From positions 171,007-235,006 of the forward strand of contig NZ_FOXD01000004.1 in NCBI RefSeq assembly GCF_900115625.1: DNA of 64,000 nucleotides, written 5' to 3'. This document shows, one piece after another, positions 52,294 to 61,522 of the stretch. Position 1 is the first letter of the stretch, and each line of letters opens with the position of its first letter. A program made the position numbers and the translations under genes. The notes beneath the pieces are model-generated. The model saw nothing but the letters and a program-made list of their open reading frames with translations. It searched no databases and was not told where the DNA came from. This DNA comes from Salibacterium halotolerans. GTDB lineage: Bacteria > Bacillota > Bacilli > Bacillales > Marinococcaceae.

Positions 52294-52509
52294 ATGTTAG
52301 AGATTCCTTGTCGCTGTGGAGGACATGCGGATAAACGAACAGGCGATGTGGAGCATGTGGTGGGTTCGAAAAACATCACCATTAAAAATGTACCTCATTA
52401 TTACTGTGATACATGCGGGTCGGTCTCTTACAGCAGTGATGTTCACGTATCCGCCCTCTTGAAACGTGCTTGTGCGGAAAACTTAAATGAAGTCGGATAT
52501 AACGCTTGA
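52294..52509 (+). CDS. YgiT-type zinc-finger protein (YokU/MqsA-N-like)
   Basis: About 71 residues. CRCGGHADKRT and YYCDTCGSVSY form the zinc-binding pair, with GSKNITIKNVPHYYC typical of YgiT-type domains. The start is uncertain: ATG 52294 has AAGGAG 12 bases upstream, and an ATG at 52207 lacks one. Such domains occur in toxin-antitoxin antitoxins and in the phage protein YokU. No toxin partner is adjacent. Confidence 0.65.
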   Translation: MLEIPCRCGGHADKRTGDVEHVVGSKNITIKNVPHYYCDTCGSVSYSSDVHVSALLKRACAENLNEVGYNA

Positions 52510-52520
52510 TATACGATCAG

Positions 52521-52551
52521 AAGACTCTCTTTCTTAAGAGGGTCTTTTTTA
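52521..52551 (+). terminator. Terminator after the YgiT-type gene
   Basis: AAGACTCTCTT pairs with AAGAGGGTCTT and is followed by T6. Confidence 0.8.
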
Positions 52552-52628
52552 TAGAAATTCTGTTACCTGGTGATGTTCAATGATACAAAATACGGGAACT
52601 CTCCATTAAGGATGTCATGATACTTGTT

Positions 52629-53126
52629 TTATCCGCCTATTAATATATCCTTCACATATACCATCCCCATAAAAAACAGCCAGACGGCAAATGGAAGTGC
52701 GAAACTCTTCATGGCTTGTAACGGTTTATAATCTTTATTTTTCCTTTGGAGCATTCTATCTGTCATAAAGAACAATATAGAGGCGCCTAAACTATACCAT
52801 AGTAATACAAGACCGAACACAGCGTGCAAAATGCCGGAGCTGATTATGTCAGATTTATCATTTTTCATTTTTGCTGCTATAACGGAACTGACTTTATCAC
52901 TAATAATAGAGGTCAGCACGCCGTAAATTAAAATCGCCGGGAAACTATACATCAAATAAACCGGTGTGCTTACTATAAAAGCATATAAATAAGCGGATAG
53001 AGATGGATATGTTTCACCGAATGGCAGGGTTAAACCTAGCACCACGGCAAACATGGAACCAGAGAGACTTGCTGAAATGATTTTTCGTGATATTATTTTA
53101 TTCACCTCCAGATGTCTTATAGTCAT
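52629..53126 (-). CDS. Unknown four-span membrane protein
   Basis: A 165-residue protein with spans at about 17-35, 45-75, 95-120 and 140-160. ATG 53126 has no ribosome site, whereas GGAGGTG at about 53108 precedes only ATA codons, so the start is unsure. A perfect 13-bp inverted repeat (GATAAAATCCTGA) brackets its upstream region. Family unknown. Confidence 0.5.
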   Translation of the reverse strand: MTIRHLEVNKIISRKIISASLSGSMFAVVLGLTLPFGETYPSLSAYLYAFIVSTPVYLMYSFPAILIYGVLTSIISDKVSSVIAAKMKNDKSDIISSGILHAVFGLVLLWYSLGASILFFMTDRMLQRKNKDYKPLQAMKSFALPFAVWLFFMGMVYVKDILIGG

Positions 53127-53183
53127 AGTATGATAAAATCCTGAATCTTGAGCGTTGCCTAATTTCGTAAAGTCATCAGGATT

Positions 53184-53656
53184 TTATCCAGCCGTTTTCT
53201 TTACAGAGGAAGAAGCAATCCCTGCGAGGAAGATTTCGATAAGGACAAAAACAAAAGCATGCAGCAGTCACATGAATTCTCCAAATAACCCCAGGATAGG
53301 CGGATCGGCAAGAAAGGCGGAGTACCCGATAATAGAATCGATACTTGCTCTCGTGACGGCTCCTTCTGATTCGTCGCCGGCAGCGGAAATACACACCGGA
53401 AAACCTAAAGAAGTGCCAAGTCCCCAGAGACACCAACTGCCCCCACAGGTAGATATCCTGTGAATATCACAAGAGCGAGTCCTGAGAACGCTGGGAAGGA
53501 GGCGGTTCGAAGGACGGTGACAGAAATATGCATCGCCATCATGATAGTGACTGTTAAGCATGATGAAACAGCGGTGAGAGATTGTCTCTTTGCTGGTTGT
53601 TCTAATGGAAAGTGCTTCTTTCTATAAACAGAGTGAACACTCTGGGATAGATTCAA
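53184..53656 (-). pseudogene. C-terminal half of an MFS transporter, multiply broken
   Basis: Pieces in two frames rebuild the end of an MFS carrier. LVIFTGYLPVGAVG is followed after a frameshift by GLGTSLGFPVCISAAGDESE and SIIGYSAFLADPPILGLFGE. A TGA at about 53274 follows EFM where Gly is expected, then LLHAFVFVLIEIFLAGI to the stop at 53184. The N-terminal half is missing. Confidence 0.75.
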
Positions 53657-53673
53657 GAAGCTGAGAAGTTGCT

Positions 53674-54138
53674 TCAGTCCTCATCTGTTAGATTCGCTAT
53701 CTCCTGTATTCTCTCCATCGCCTCATTCGAATCTTCCGGAGGGACGATATAATTATGATCTTGTTCCGTCAGGATAATGATAGTGCCGTCTTGATATAAG
53801 AAGAAGCTGTATGCCGCTTGTTCGTTTACGTTACGCTGCTTCGAAAAAGAAAATAGATAGCTGGGTTGATCCGTTTGTTTTTCCATATTTGTATTTTTAG
53901 AGGTTTCCTGCACCTTCACGTTTTCTGTTGCGGATAGGATGTTCTGTATTTTTTCTTTGTCCTTTATTATTTTTGTACCGGCTGATGCGTTGTCGGCACT
54001 GATTTTTTGTATGTGGAGGAATCCCATCTCTTCCTGATTGGTGGGGGAAGGATCGGTATTCGAAAGTGTTTCTTCGTTGGTGCTGCTTCCGCATGCGGAA
54101 CATAAACACATTAGAACGAATAACAGAACGTATCTCAT
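53674..54138 (-). CDS. Unknown lipoprotein
   Basis: A 154-residue exported protein. The signal peptide ends in the lipobox CSAC (Cys16), followed by a Ser/Thr/Asn-rich linker. The body has LHIQKISADNASAGT and YSFFLYQDGTIIILTE. AAGGGAAG precedes the ATG. Function unknown; the divergent neighbour is also a lipoprotein. Confidence 0.7.
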   Translation of the reverse strand: MRYVLLFVLMCLCSACGSSTNEETLSNTDPSPTNQEEMGFLHIQKISADNASAGTKIIKDKEKIQNILSATENVKVQETSKNTNMEKQTDQPSYLFSFSKQRNVNEQAAYSFFLYQDGTIIILTEQDHNYIVPPEDSNEAMERIQEIANLTDED

Positions 54139-54307
54139 CTTACACTTCCCTTTCTCTATTAATCAATTGAACTTAAAGAAATATTTAGGCTGCGGAACCT
54201 TCCTGTCTCTCATGATAGAGATAGGGATGATTATAAGCAAATACCTATTGTTTGAGGGAGGCAACTTTGAAATAATTGTAAGCAGATATGGGGAAGAGGT
54301 GTGTGTG

Positions 54308-54904
54308 ATGAGAAGAAAAACAGTGCTGGCAGGAATCCTTCCGCTTACCATGGCATCTTTGCTTATGGCATGCAGCGACGAGGCAGGAAGCAGCAATGAG
54401 AACGAAGATAATAACGAAACAACAGAGCAGCAGGAGGTGCCCGCCGCAGAATCAGAGGATGTTGATGCAGAGGCTTCTATGGATGCAGCGGAAGATGCTG
54501 CCGAACAGCCTGAGACAAAAGAAGACGATGCCCTGTCGGAGTATTCTTCTGAAGACATCGAATACGCCCGCGTGTGGCGGCAGCTTGGCGCGAATCAGGA
54601 GATAGAGGCATTGTACGTCCGGCATATTTCATCGGGGGAGCCGTTGAACCCGGACGATGAAACGAGCGCGGTGTACCCGGAAGATGTGGTGCAGTTATCG
54701 GGAGCCCGCCTGGTGGACGGATCCGTTACCTACAGCAGTAATGGGGACGGCACGATTAATAAGTATAATGTGCCGTTACGCTGGGACGGTAAGAATCCCG
54801 CCGGCAGAGAAGTTTATACAGAGATTATCGACAATACAAAAACAATAAGAATCAACCCCGGGGAGGATGAAGAGATTATCAGGCTTATCAACCTATTACA
54901 GTAA
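54308..54904 (+). CDS. Unknown lipoprotein with acidic linker
   Basis: A 198-residue exported protein. Signal peptide with lipobox LMAC (Cys about 22), then a very acidic, Glu/Asp/Ala-rich linker to about residue 80. A compact C-terminal domain has YARVWRQLGANQEIE and VPLRWDGKNPAG. The ATG at 54308 has GAGGTG upstream. The acidic bias suits a salt- or alkali-adapted host. Confidence 0.7.
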   Translation: MRRKTVLAGILPLTMASLLMACSDEAGSSNENEDNNETTEQQEVPAAESEDVDAEASMDAAEDAAEQPETKEDDALSEYSSEDIEYARVWRQLGANQEIEALYVRHISSGEPLNPDDETSAVYPEDVVQLSGARLVDGSVTYSSNGDGTINKYNVPLRWDGKNPAGREVYTEIIDNTKTIRINPGEDEEIIRLINLLQ

Positions 54905-54916
54905 TTCATCCTTTCC

Positions 54917-56215
54917 CTATTGTTTACGGATGTTGCGGTGCAGCGATCCATACAAAGTCAGAGACTGAATAATCAGCGCGGTGGTGAGAGCCAGAGCTGC
55001 GATGTAGGCGCCCGCCAAAGGGGAGAACGAATTGAGAAGCGCAAGACAGAGAGCCAGAATTCCAATATTGAGGTACATCACGCGTTCGACTACTTTTTCT
55101 TTCTCCAACAGGACCAGTCTTCCCCGTAGCACACTCAGCACGGATGTCAGGAAGGGGATACCAATCAACAGAAAAGTCGTTTGAGCTGCCAGGTCTGAAT
55201 AATGTGTTTCGAGCCCCATCATTCGCACGTAATACCATCCACCAAGCGGAGTGGAAGCGACGATAACCAATAAAGCGGAGAAAAAGCAGCCTGCGGCCAA
55301 ACTGAATCGTTTTAACGAAGCAGTCATATTATGGTTACGTCCTTCGTGAATGGTGACATTTTGTAATTCTTCCAGCGGTCCCGAGACCATGTAGACGAAG
55401 CTGAGCACGATCTGCCAAACGACGAGAGATTCCTCCACCCTGGTTGGTGCGTGACCTATCCCCACTAGAAACAGAGGAATATCAAGCGTAAGCAGAAGGG
55501 CTGCCACCGCCAACGGAAAATGAGATTTCCAGAACGATGAAAAGGTTATTTTTTCACCGGCAGCCGGCAGTTCATTTTTGGTCTCTGTCTTCCAAACGGT
55601 TAATACAAAGGCTTCTATAAAAGCACTGATAACAAGGGCCAATGCGCCAAGTAAGACCCCGTCGACGATGCCGAGTAAAAACAATATTCCGGCGATCGTT
55701 ATCCCGGATATCAGGCGGATGAACGAAGCGAGAGTAACGACAGACGTTTTCTCCCGTCGTATCCACAGTCCCTGATACACACGCCGCCACGCCACCGCTA
55801 CTGGTGCGGTGCTTAATACGAGACAGCCTGTTTTTATGAGCTCCAGCGTTTTTGGATCATTAATTGGTACAATGTAACGAAAAACTCCTTCAAATAAAGG
55901 GGAAAATAAACATACGTAACCTATCACTACGATTGCCGCGCTGTATAATAGTGAAAAGAGAAGGACCCGGTAAAAAGATGGGAAGTTCTCGGACAGTTTT
56001 GTGCTGACAGACGTTATAAACTGAACCGTACTATTTAAGATAAATATGTAGCCAAGCCCCATATTAAACGCGAGGATATTTTCGGTTCCGTCAGGCATTC
56101 TTGCTATGAGAAGCAGCATGACCGGGATTTCTATGTATAAGATGCTCGTACTGAACGCTAATGGCATCCACTGCTGCCATATATTTTTTTGATTGTCCTT
56201 TTCTGACCGGTTCAT
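54917..56215 (-). CDS. Polytopic membrane protein, possibly MOP-superfamily
   Basis: A 432-residue protein with about 12 spans. WRRVYQGLWIRREKTSVV and repeated hydrophobic halves suggest a multidrug/oligosaccharide-flippase (MOP) fold, but no diagnostic motif was found. It ends 12 bases from the convergent lipoprotein gene. Confidence 0.55.
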   Translation of the reverse strand: MNRSEKDNQKNIWQQWMPLAFSTSILYIEIPVMLLLIARMPDGTENILAFNMGLGYIFILNSTVQFITSVSTKLSENFPSFYRVLLFSLLYSAAIVVIGYVCLFSPLFEGVFRYIVPINDPKTLELIKTGCLVLSTAPVAVAWRRVYQGLWIRREKTSVVTLASFIRLISGITIAGILFLLGIVDGVLLGALALVISAFIEAFVLTVWKTETKNELPAAGEKITFSSFWKSHFPLAVAALLLTLDIPLFLVGIGHAPTRVEESLVVWQIVLSFVYMVSGPLEELQNVTIHEGRNHNMTASLKRFSLAAGCFFSALLVIVASTPLGGWYYVRMMGLETHYSDLAAQTTFLLIGIPFLTSVLSVLRGRLVLLEKEKVVERVMYLNIGILALCLALLNSFSPLAGAYIAALALTTALIIQSLTLYGSLHRNIRKQ

Positions 56216-56296
56216 AGCATCCCCTCTATGGTTTTATTTTGTTTATGAGTCATTTTGTTACAATTTATGCTAACAGGAAATGTTATGCTGAGTCTA

Positions 56297-57172
56297 TCAC
56301 TTTTCTTCTTTTCCTTTCCCTGTGTATAAAGTAGAAACGGAGACCCCGGCCAAAACGATCACACCGCCTGCGATCGATAGAAGGGTGGGTGTTTCGCCTA
56401 TCCAGACCCAGGAGATGATGATGGCCAGGACAGGGGTGAGGTACAAGGAACTGGTGGCTTCCGATGCGCCTTGTTTCGATGTGGCGTATGCGATGGCGAA
56501 GTAAGGAATAACGGTCGGGAACAGCCCGAGATACAAAACGGTGAGTAAACTCTCCATAGAGGCCTGCTGCACAGCTTCCGCCGCACCGGGGGTGGAAATC
56601 AGCATGAAGAGGGTTCCGGCCCAGATGGTGTACGTCGTAAATGGAATGAACCCATACTTTGTCAGATAGTTCGATTGCAGGACAAAATAAACACTCTCCC
56701 CCAGAGCCGCTGTTACAATCATCAGCACCCCCAATTCCAGGCTGAAACCTCCACCTGCATCGAACGAAATAAGAAACACTCCGAATAATGCCGTGACAGA
56801 ACCGGCCCATCCGTATGTACCAAAGGTTTCTTTTAAGAAAAGTCTGGCAAGCAGGGCGGAAAGGAGCGGCGTGGTCGATACGAGGAAACTCGCTGCTCCG
56901 GCACTGACGGTTTTTTCTCCGATACTAAGAAACGTGTGGTAGACGGAAAAGCCCAGAAATCCGAGGATCAAAATGGCGGGAAGGTCTTTTCGTTCCGGGA
57001 GTTTCATTTTGGTGGCTGCGGCAGCGATGACCAGGGCAGTGGAACCAACCAGCAGCCGCAGCATCGATAAATGGAACGGGTCAAACGATTCCAGTCCTAC
57101 GCGTATAGCTGGAAACGCGGAAGCCCATAGAATAATTGCTGCTGCATAGGCGGGTAGTACTCGAAGAGGCAT
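56297..57172 (-). CDS. EamA/DMT-family exporter
   Basis: A 291-residue protein of ten spans in two EamA repeats. ILWASAFPAIRVGLESFDP starts repeat one and SLYLTPVLAIIISWVWIGET marks repeat two. AAGGATG lies before ATG 57172; the longer reading to 57277 lacks a ribosome site. It is divergent from a MocR-type regulator, a common pairing for amino-acid or metabolite exporters. Confidence 0.88.
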   Translation of the reverse strand: MPLRVLPAYAAAIILWASAFPAIRVGLESFDPFHLSMLRLLVGSTALVIAAAATKMKLPERKDLPAILILGFLGFSVYHTFLSIGEKTVSAGAASFLVSTTPLLSALLARLFLKETFGTYGWAGSVTALFGVFLISFDAGGGFSLELGVLMIVTAALGESVYFVLQSNYLTKYGFIPFTTYTIWAGTLFMLISTPGAAEAVQQASMESLLTVLYLGLFPTVIPYFAIAYATSKQGASEATSSLYLTPVLAIIISWVWIGETPTLLSIAGGVIVLAGVSVSTLYTGKGKEEK

Positions 57173-57295
57173 TTGTTCATCATCCTTACGATTGGAAGGT
57201 ATATTTGATATTACATCTCTTATGATAAAATACGTACGAAGCATTGGAATCAACCATTTCCATGAAAGCCATGCCAACCAATCAAGGGTGAAAAT

Positions 57296-58717
57296 ATGAA
57301 TCCATCAGGTACGACGTACAGGGATATTGTGGAATACATCGAAAAGAAAGCAGCAGAAGGGGAGTGGTCCGCCGGGCGGAAACTTCCGACCCAAAGGGAG
57401 ATGGCTGCTGCATTCGGGGTGAACCGGAGCACGGTGATTCATGCGCTGGATGTGTTGAAAGAGAGAGGAATCATAGAATCCAAAACGGGGAGCGGGACGT
57501 ACGTTTCGGATTATGATGCCTCCACCTTATCAAAGCGCTTCGTCAACTGGACGGACTTTTCAAAGTACAGCCTTCATCCAACGAACCACGACATCGTGAG
57601 AAAAATAAATAAGCTGGAGCTGGATGATTCGATCATACAATTAGGCAAAGGGGAGCTTCACGAGGAGCTGTTTCCCAAGCGTTTATTTCATGATTCGCTC
57701 CGCTCGCTGGAGACGACGTATCATCATTACGGATATGATGACGGCACGGGGGATTATAGATACAGAAAAGCTGTCTCATCTTATTTGAAGGAGCGGGGGA
57801 TTGCTTCCAGTCCGGACACTATACTACCGGTATCCGGTGCCCTGCAGGCGCTGCAGTTAATAACGCTTGGCTTACTGCAGTTGGGATCCACCGTCTACAC
57901 ACCGCAGATTTCGTATGTTCATTCCCTGCATGTTTTTCGAACATCCGGTATGAAGCTGAAAAGCATTCCGTTTAAGAAACAGAGGCTGGGTACGGAGTAC
58001 CTGCGTGACGATTTGTCCAGAAACAAAAGCTCGTCTATGTTATACGTCAATCCGACGTTTCAAAACCCGGTAACGACCACGCTGGATGGTCAAAGCCGAA
58101 AAGAGTTGGTGGAGCTGTCGCGGGACTATCAAATGCCTGTCATAGAAGATGATATCTTCCGGGATTTATGGATCGACCAGGAGCCGCAGCCGCCCATTGC
58201 ATCTCTCGATCACAGCGGGCATACGCTGTTTATCGGGAGTTTTTCCAAGACGATGGCGCCAACGCTTAGAGTCGGCTGGATGACAGGCCCGGCAGACGTT
58301 ATGGAGAAGCTGAGTGATCTGCGGATGCAGCTGGACTACGGCACCAGTTATCTCCCGCAGCTTGCCATGTATAATTTTCTTGAAACAGGAAAATACGACG
58401 AGCATCTGAAAACGCTGAGAAAAGAACTTCGTGACAGACGAGACACGCTGGCCTATCTTTTGGAAACATACATAGCTGATGCTGCAACCTGGGAGATTCC
58501 CGAAGGAGGCATGTTCATCTGGGTGCGGTTTGCAGATGATATCAATGTTCGGAGACTGTTTTCCGCGCTTGTGGACAGGGGCGTCTTAATAAATCCAGGC
58601 TTCATCTACAGTTATTACCATAATCAATACGCTAGGCTGTCTTTCACCAGTTCGTCTCTGGAGGACATGGAATATGGGGTGAAGGTGATTAGAGACGTGG
58701 TGGACGAACAAAAGTGA
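57296..58717 (+). CDS. MocR/PdxR-type regulator (GntR HTH plus aminotransferase domain)
   Basis: A 473-residue regulator. The winged helix has LPTQREMAAAFGVNRSTVIH and GSGTYVSDY. The fold-type-I PLP domain has YVNPTFQNPVTTTL, VIEDDIFRDLW and the Schiff-base lysine in IGSFSKTMAP. It likely senses PLP or a PLP-amino-acid adduct and controls the divergent DMT exporter. Confidence 0.9.
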   Translation: MNPSGTTYRDIVEYIEKKAAEGEWSAGRKLPTQREMAAAFGVNRSTVIHALDVLKERGIIESKTGSGTYVSDYDASTLSKRFVNWTDFSKYSLHPTNHDIVRKINKLELDDSIIQLGKGELHEELFPKRLFHDSLRSLETTYHHYGYDDGTGDYRYRKAVSSYLKERGIASSPDTILPVSGALQALQLITLGLLQLGSTVYTPQISYVHSLHVFRTSGMKLKSIPFKKQRLGTEYLRDDLSRNKSSSMLYVNPTFQNPVTTTLDGQSRKELVELSRDYQMPVIEDDIFRDLWIDQEPQPPIASLDHSGHTLFIGSFSKTMAPTLRVGWMTGPADVMEKLSDLRMQLDYGTSYLPQLAMYNFLETGKYDEHLKTLRKELRDRRDTLAYLLETYIADAATWEIPEGGMFIWVRFADDINVRRLFSALVDRGVLINPGFIYSYYHNQYARLSFTSSSLEDMEYGVKVIRDVVDEQK

Positions 58718-58850
58718 CGCAGTCGATTCATCGCGTGAAGGGCACTGTGCATGTATTTTCTAATGTACCAAACTTTTAAGTTTACTCGGTCCTTTTGTTC
58801 ATACTACATTTATATGGAATTGAAGATAATTCGATGACAAGGAATGAGGT

Positions 58851-59387
58851 ATGGCAAAAACAGTGTGGTCTATCGATCCTGTACATAGTGAAATTGGATT
58901 CTCCGTGAAGCATATGATGATTTCAAAAGCGAAAGGTACGTTTGACACCTTCGAGGGTACGTTAAAAGCGGATGTGGACGATTTAGATAATGCTGAAATC
59001 GAAGCGTCCATTGATGCCGCTAGTATTAATACGAACGATGAAAATCGGGACGGCCATTTAAAATCGGGTGACTTTTTCGATGTGGAAAACTATCCAACCA
59101 TCACGTTCGTTGGGAAAGATATTCAGAAGAAAAGGGAGGATCGTTTTGATGTCACAGGCGATCTTACCATGGTCGGTACGACAAAAGAAGTGACGTTGGA
59201 TGTTACCTTTGAAGGACAGAGTAAGGATCCAATCAGCGGGAACATGGTCGCCGGATTCAGCGGCGAAACAACGATTAACCGCAAAGAATTCGGACTCACG
59301 TGGAATGCCGCGGTGGAAACAGGCGGCGTTCTTGTCGGGGAAGTTGTGAAAGTGAACCTTGAACTCGAACTGCACAAGCAGGAATAG
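58851..59387 (+). CDS. YceI-family lipid/isoprenoid-binding protein
   Basis: A 178-residue lipocalin-like protein. WSIDPVHSEIGFSVKHMM and SGDFFDVENYPTITF with GDLTMVGTTKEVTLDV are YceI signatures. No signal peptide, so it is cytosolic here. AAGGAATGAGGT precedes the ATG. The family binds isoprenoids or amphiphiles and is often induced by stress or high pH. Confidence 0.9.
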   Translation: MAKTVWSIDPVHSEIGFSVKHMMISKAKGTFDTFEGTLKADVDDLDNAEIEASIDAASINTNDENRDGHLKSGDFFDVENYPTITFVGKDIQKKREDRFDVTGDLTMVGTTKEVTLDVTFEGQSKDPISGNMVAGFSGETTINRKEFGLTWNAAVETGGVLVGEVVKVNLELELHKQE

Positions 59388-59428
59388 AGCGGAGCTGCAG
59401 TATTTTTTTCCTGCAGAAATCTGAAAAA

Positions 59429-59465
59429 CAGACGTGATCCCCTCATGGATCACGTCTGCTTTTTT
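59429..59465 (+). terminator. Terminator after the YceI gene
   Basis: CAGACGTGATCC pairs with GGATCACGTCTG, followed by T6. It sits between convergent genes. Confidence 0.85.
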
Positions 59466-59495
59466 GTATTGGACATGGATACGTGCGTTCCAGCG

Positions 59496-60356
59496 TTACG
59501 TTAAACGGTCCTGCAAAAACTGCTTTATCAAATAAGCACTCGTTTCCAATTCTTCTTCTAAAGGAAAATGGCCGGTATTTAATAAATGAACGTCACAGTC
59601 GTTCAGATCGTTTTGGAAAGCGAGCGCCCCTTCCGGTCCAAAGAACATGTCATTTTTCCCCCATACCGCCAGTGTCGGAGGTTGATGCGTTCTGAAGTAC
59701 TCCTGCCAATTGGGATACTCTTTCAGATTGTTTCTGTAATCGTATTGCAGCGCAAGTTGTATTTCGTTATTGCCGGGACGATCCAACACCATTTGATCCA
59801 TATTCCAGGCATCGGGGCTGATTCGTTCGGGGTTGCGGGTCCCATTGGTGTATTGATACGTTGTAAAGTCTGCCGTTAGAAGGGGTCTTACATTATTCTT
59901 ATTTTCTTCCGTCGGATTTTCCCAATACGCGCGAACAGGATCCCAGGCAGACAATAATCCTTCCTCATACGCATTTCCGTTTTGCGTTATAATGGCTTGA
60001 ATTCGTTCAGGATGTCCGGCTGCCAATCTGAATCCTACGGGAGCGCCGTAATCATGAACATAGAGGCTGTATTTCTCTAATTTTAATTCCTCTACAAATT
60101 GATTCATCAGAGAAGCAAAGTTATCAAACGTATATTCAAATTCCTCCATGCCAGGCTGATCGCTGTTCCCAAAGCTTGGATAATCTGGCGCGACAACGTG
60201 ATATTGATCCATCAGCTCAGGTATTAAGTTCCGGTACATATGAGAAGAAGAAGGAAAACCATGAAGCAGTAAAATGGTAGGATTTCCTCTGTCACCGACT
60301 TCCCGGTAAAAAATAGTAACATTCTTGATGCTTACTGTTTTGTATTCCACTAACAT
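59496..60356 (-). CDS. Alpha/beta hydrolase, haloalkane-dehalogenase/epoxide-hydrolase type
   Basis: A 286-residue hydrolase. HGFPSSSHMYRN forms the oxyanion hole, the nucleophile elbow YVHDYGAPVG carries Asp (not Ser), and WGKNDMFFGPEG and NTGHFPLEEE supply the acid and His. An Asp nucleophile points to dehalogenase or epoxide-hydrolase chemistry rather than esterase. The ATG at 60356 has GAGAGGTGG upstream. It is divergent from a CGNR regulator sharing palindromic operators. Confidence 0.88.
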   Translation of the reverse strand: MLVEYKTVSIKNVTIFYREVGDRGNPTILLLHGFPSSSHMYRNLIPELMDQYHVVAPDYPSFGNSDQPGMEEFEYTFDNFASLMNQFVEELKLEKYSLYVHDYGAPVGFRLAAGHPERIQAIITQNGNAYEEGLLSAWDPVRAYWENPTEENKNNVRPLLTADFTTYQYTNGTRNPERISPDAWNMDQMVLDRPGNNEIQLALQYDYRNNLKEYPNWQEYFRTHQPPTLAVWGKNDMFFGPEGALAFQNDLNDCDVHLLNTGHFPLEEELETSAYLIKQFLQDRLT

Positions 60357-60370
60357 ATTTCCACCTCTCT

Positions 60371-60459
60371 TTATAACTTCTATAAACACATATTAGTGGT
60401 TATAAGTTCATGTTACAGTACATTTTATAACTTTTAAATATAATTTTTAAAGGTTATAA
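60371..60459. promoter_or_regulatory. Palindromic operators between hydrolase and CGNR regulator
   Basis: Half sites TTATAACTT and AAGGTTATAA/GGTTATAAG occur as two inverted pairs: 60371 with 60397-60406, and a near-perfect 35-bp palindrome at 60425-60459. One lies at each divergent promoter, so the regulator probably controls both genes. Confidence 0.6.
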
Positions 60460-60480
60460 TGAGGGGTGAGGTGAAAATGG

Positions 60481-61071
60481 ATGAATAACTCATTGTTTGT
60501 ACTAGGCGGCGCTGCATGGATTAACCTGGTCAATACGACGTATATCTCCCATAAACAGGAGATTGATATATTAGCTGATGTCTCCCGTACGTTTCAGTGG
60601 CTGGAGGAAAATAACCTGTTACGGGAGTCAGATGCTCCGGTTTTAGAAAAGGAAGAACGGATGGATTCGTTAATAAACGAGCTTCATTCGCTTCGTACCC
60701 TCTGCAAAAAGATTTTGTCTGATGTAGAACAAAAGGAAGAAATCTCTCCAGATGCTGCCGGTCAACTAAACAAGCTTGTTAAAAGGCTGAATGTCAGGCT
60801 GACGATGGATGCTGGGAATGAAAAATTAAAATTGGTTCCCGAAGGACTAACAGTGGAAGATCACGTACTGTACCAAATTGCGGACTCCATTATCCATACG
60901 TTGGACAGTACCTTGATCAGCCGTATCAGAAAGTGCGAGCATGAAGAATGCGTACTCCACTTTGTCGATACCTCAAAATCAGGGAAAAGACGCTGGTGCA
61001 GCATGGAATGGTGCGGAAACCGCAAAAAGGCAGCCGAATTTTATGCGAAGAAAAAGAAGAAGCAGGACTAA
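60481..61071 (+). CDS. CGNR zinc-finger regulator (ABATE domain)
   Basis: A 196-residue regulator. The N-terminal all-helical ABATE-type domain begins GGAAWINLVNT. The C-terminal CGNR finger has CEHEECVLHFVDTS and RRWCSMEWCGNRKKAA. Such proteins are stress or metabolite sensors. It faces the alpha/beta hydrolase, its likely target. Confidence 0.9.
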   Translation: MNNSLFVLGGAAWINLVNTTYISHKQEIDILADVSRTFQWLEENNLLRESDAPVLEKEERMDSLINELHSLRTLCKKILSDVEQKEEISPDAAGQLNKLVKRLNVRLTMDAGNEKLKLVPEGLTVEDHVLYQIADSIIHTLDSTLISRIRKCEHEECVLHFVDTSKSGKRRWCSMEWCGNRKKAAEFYAKKKKKQD

Positions 61072-61522
61072 ACGTCACTTTCGAAGGCTGAAATGAGCAG
61101 GCAGGCTTTGATATAGTTGGACAAGCCTGCAAAAGCTTGATGGCGGGCAGAACGAAATGCAGAATGGTTCCGGTTATCGACATATGATAATCGGAACCTT
61201 TTTAAAAGATATATAGACTTCATGTTGTTTTTAATGATTGATTGCTGACGGCGTTGTTTGTCCAATCATTCACGGAAATACGGAGTGGGGGGCCATCTCT
61301 GCCTTTTTTCAGCATCGCTGCAGTAACTTCCGTTTTCACTTTTTTGGAAGCGTAAGAGCCAAAAAAGTATCGAAAAAGCCGGTTAACAATGTGAAATAAG
61401 CAGAGGTCTGCAGGATGCAGGCCGGGTAAGTTCGGCGTGGCATTTTGAGCCGAACTTCCTTACAATATATAAAAATGAAATGATTCACCTTCGGCTGAGA
61501 TGTAAGTTCATTATTAAATCTG
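61072..61522. other. Gene-free stretch with hairpins
   Basis: No gene is supported. It contains GCAGGCTT/AAGCCTGC (about 61101-61130), the terminator at 61166 and AAGTTCGGC/GCCGAACTT (about 61428-61457), which lies downstream of the fucosidase. Confidence 0.45.
61166..61203 (+). terminator. Terminator after the CGNR regulator
   Basis: GGTTCCGGTTATC pairs with GATAATCGGAACC, followed by T5. Confidence 0.75.
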
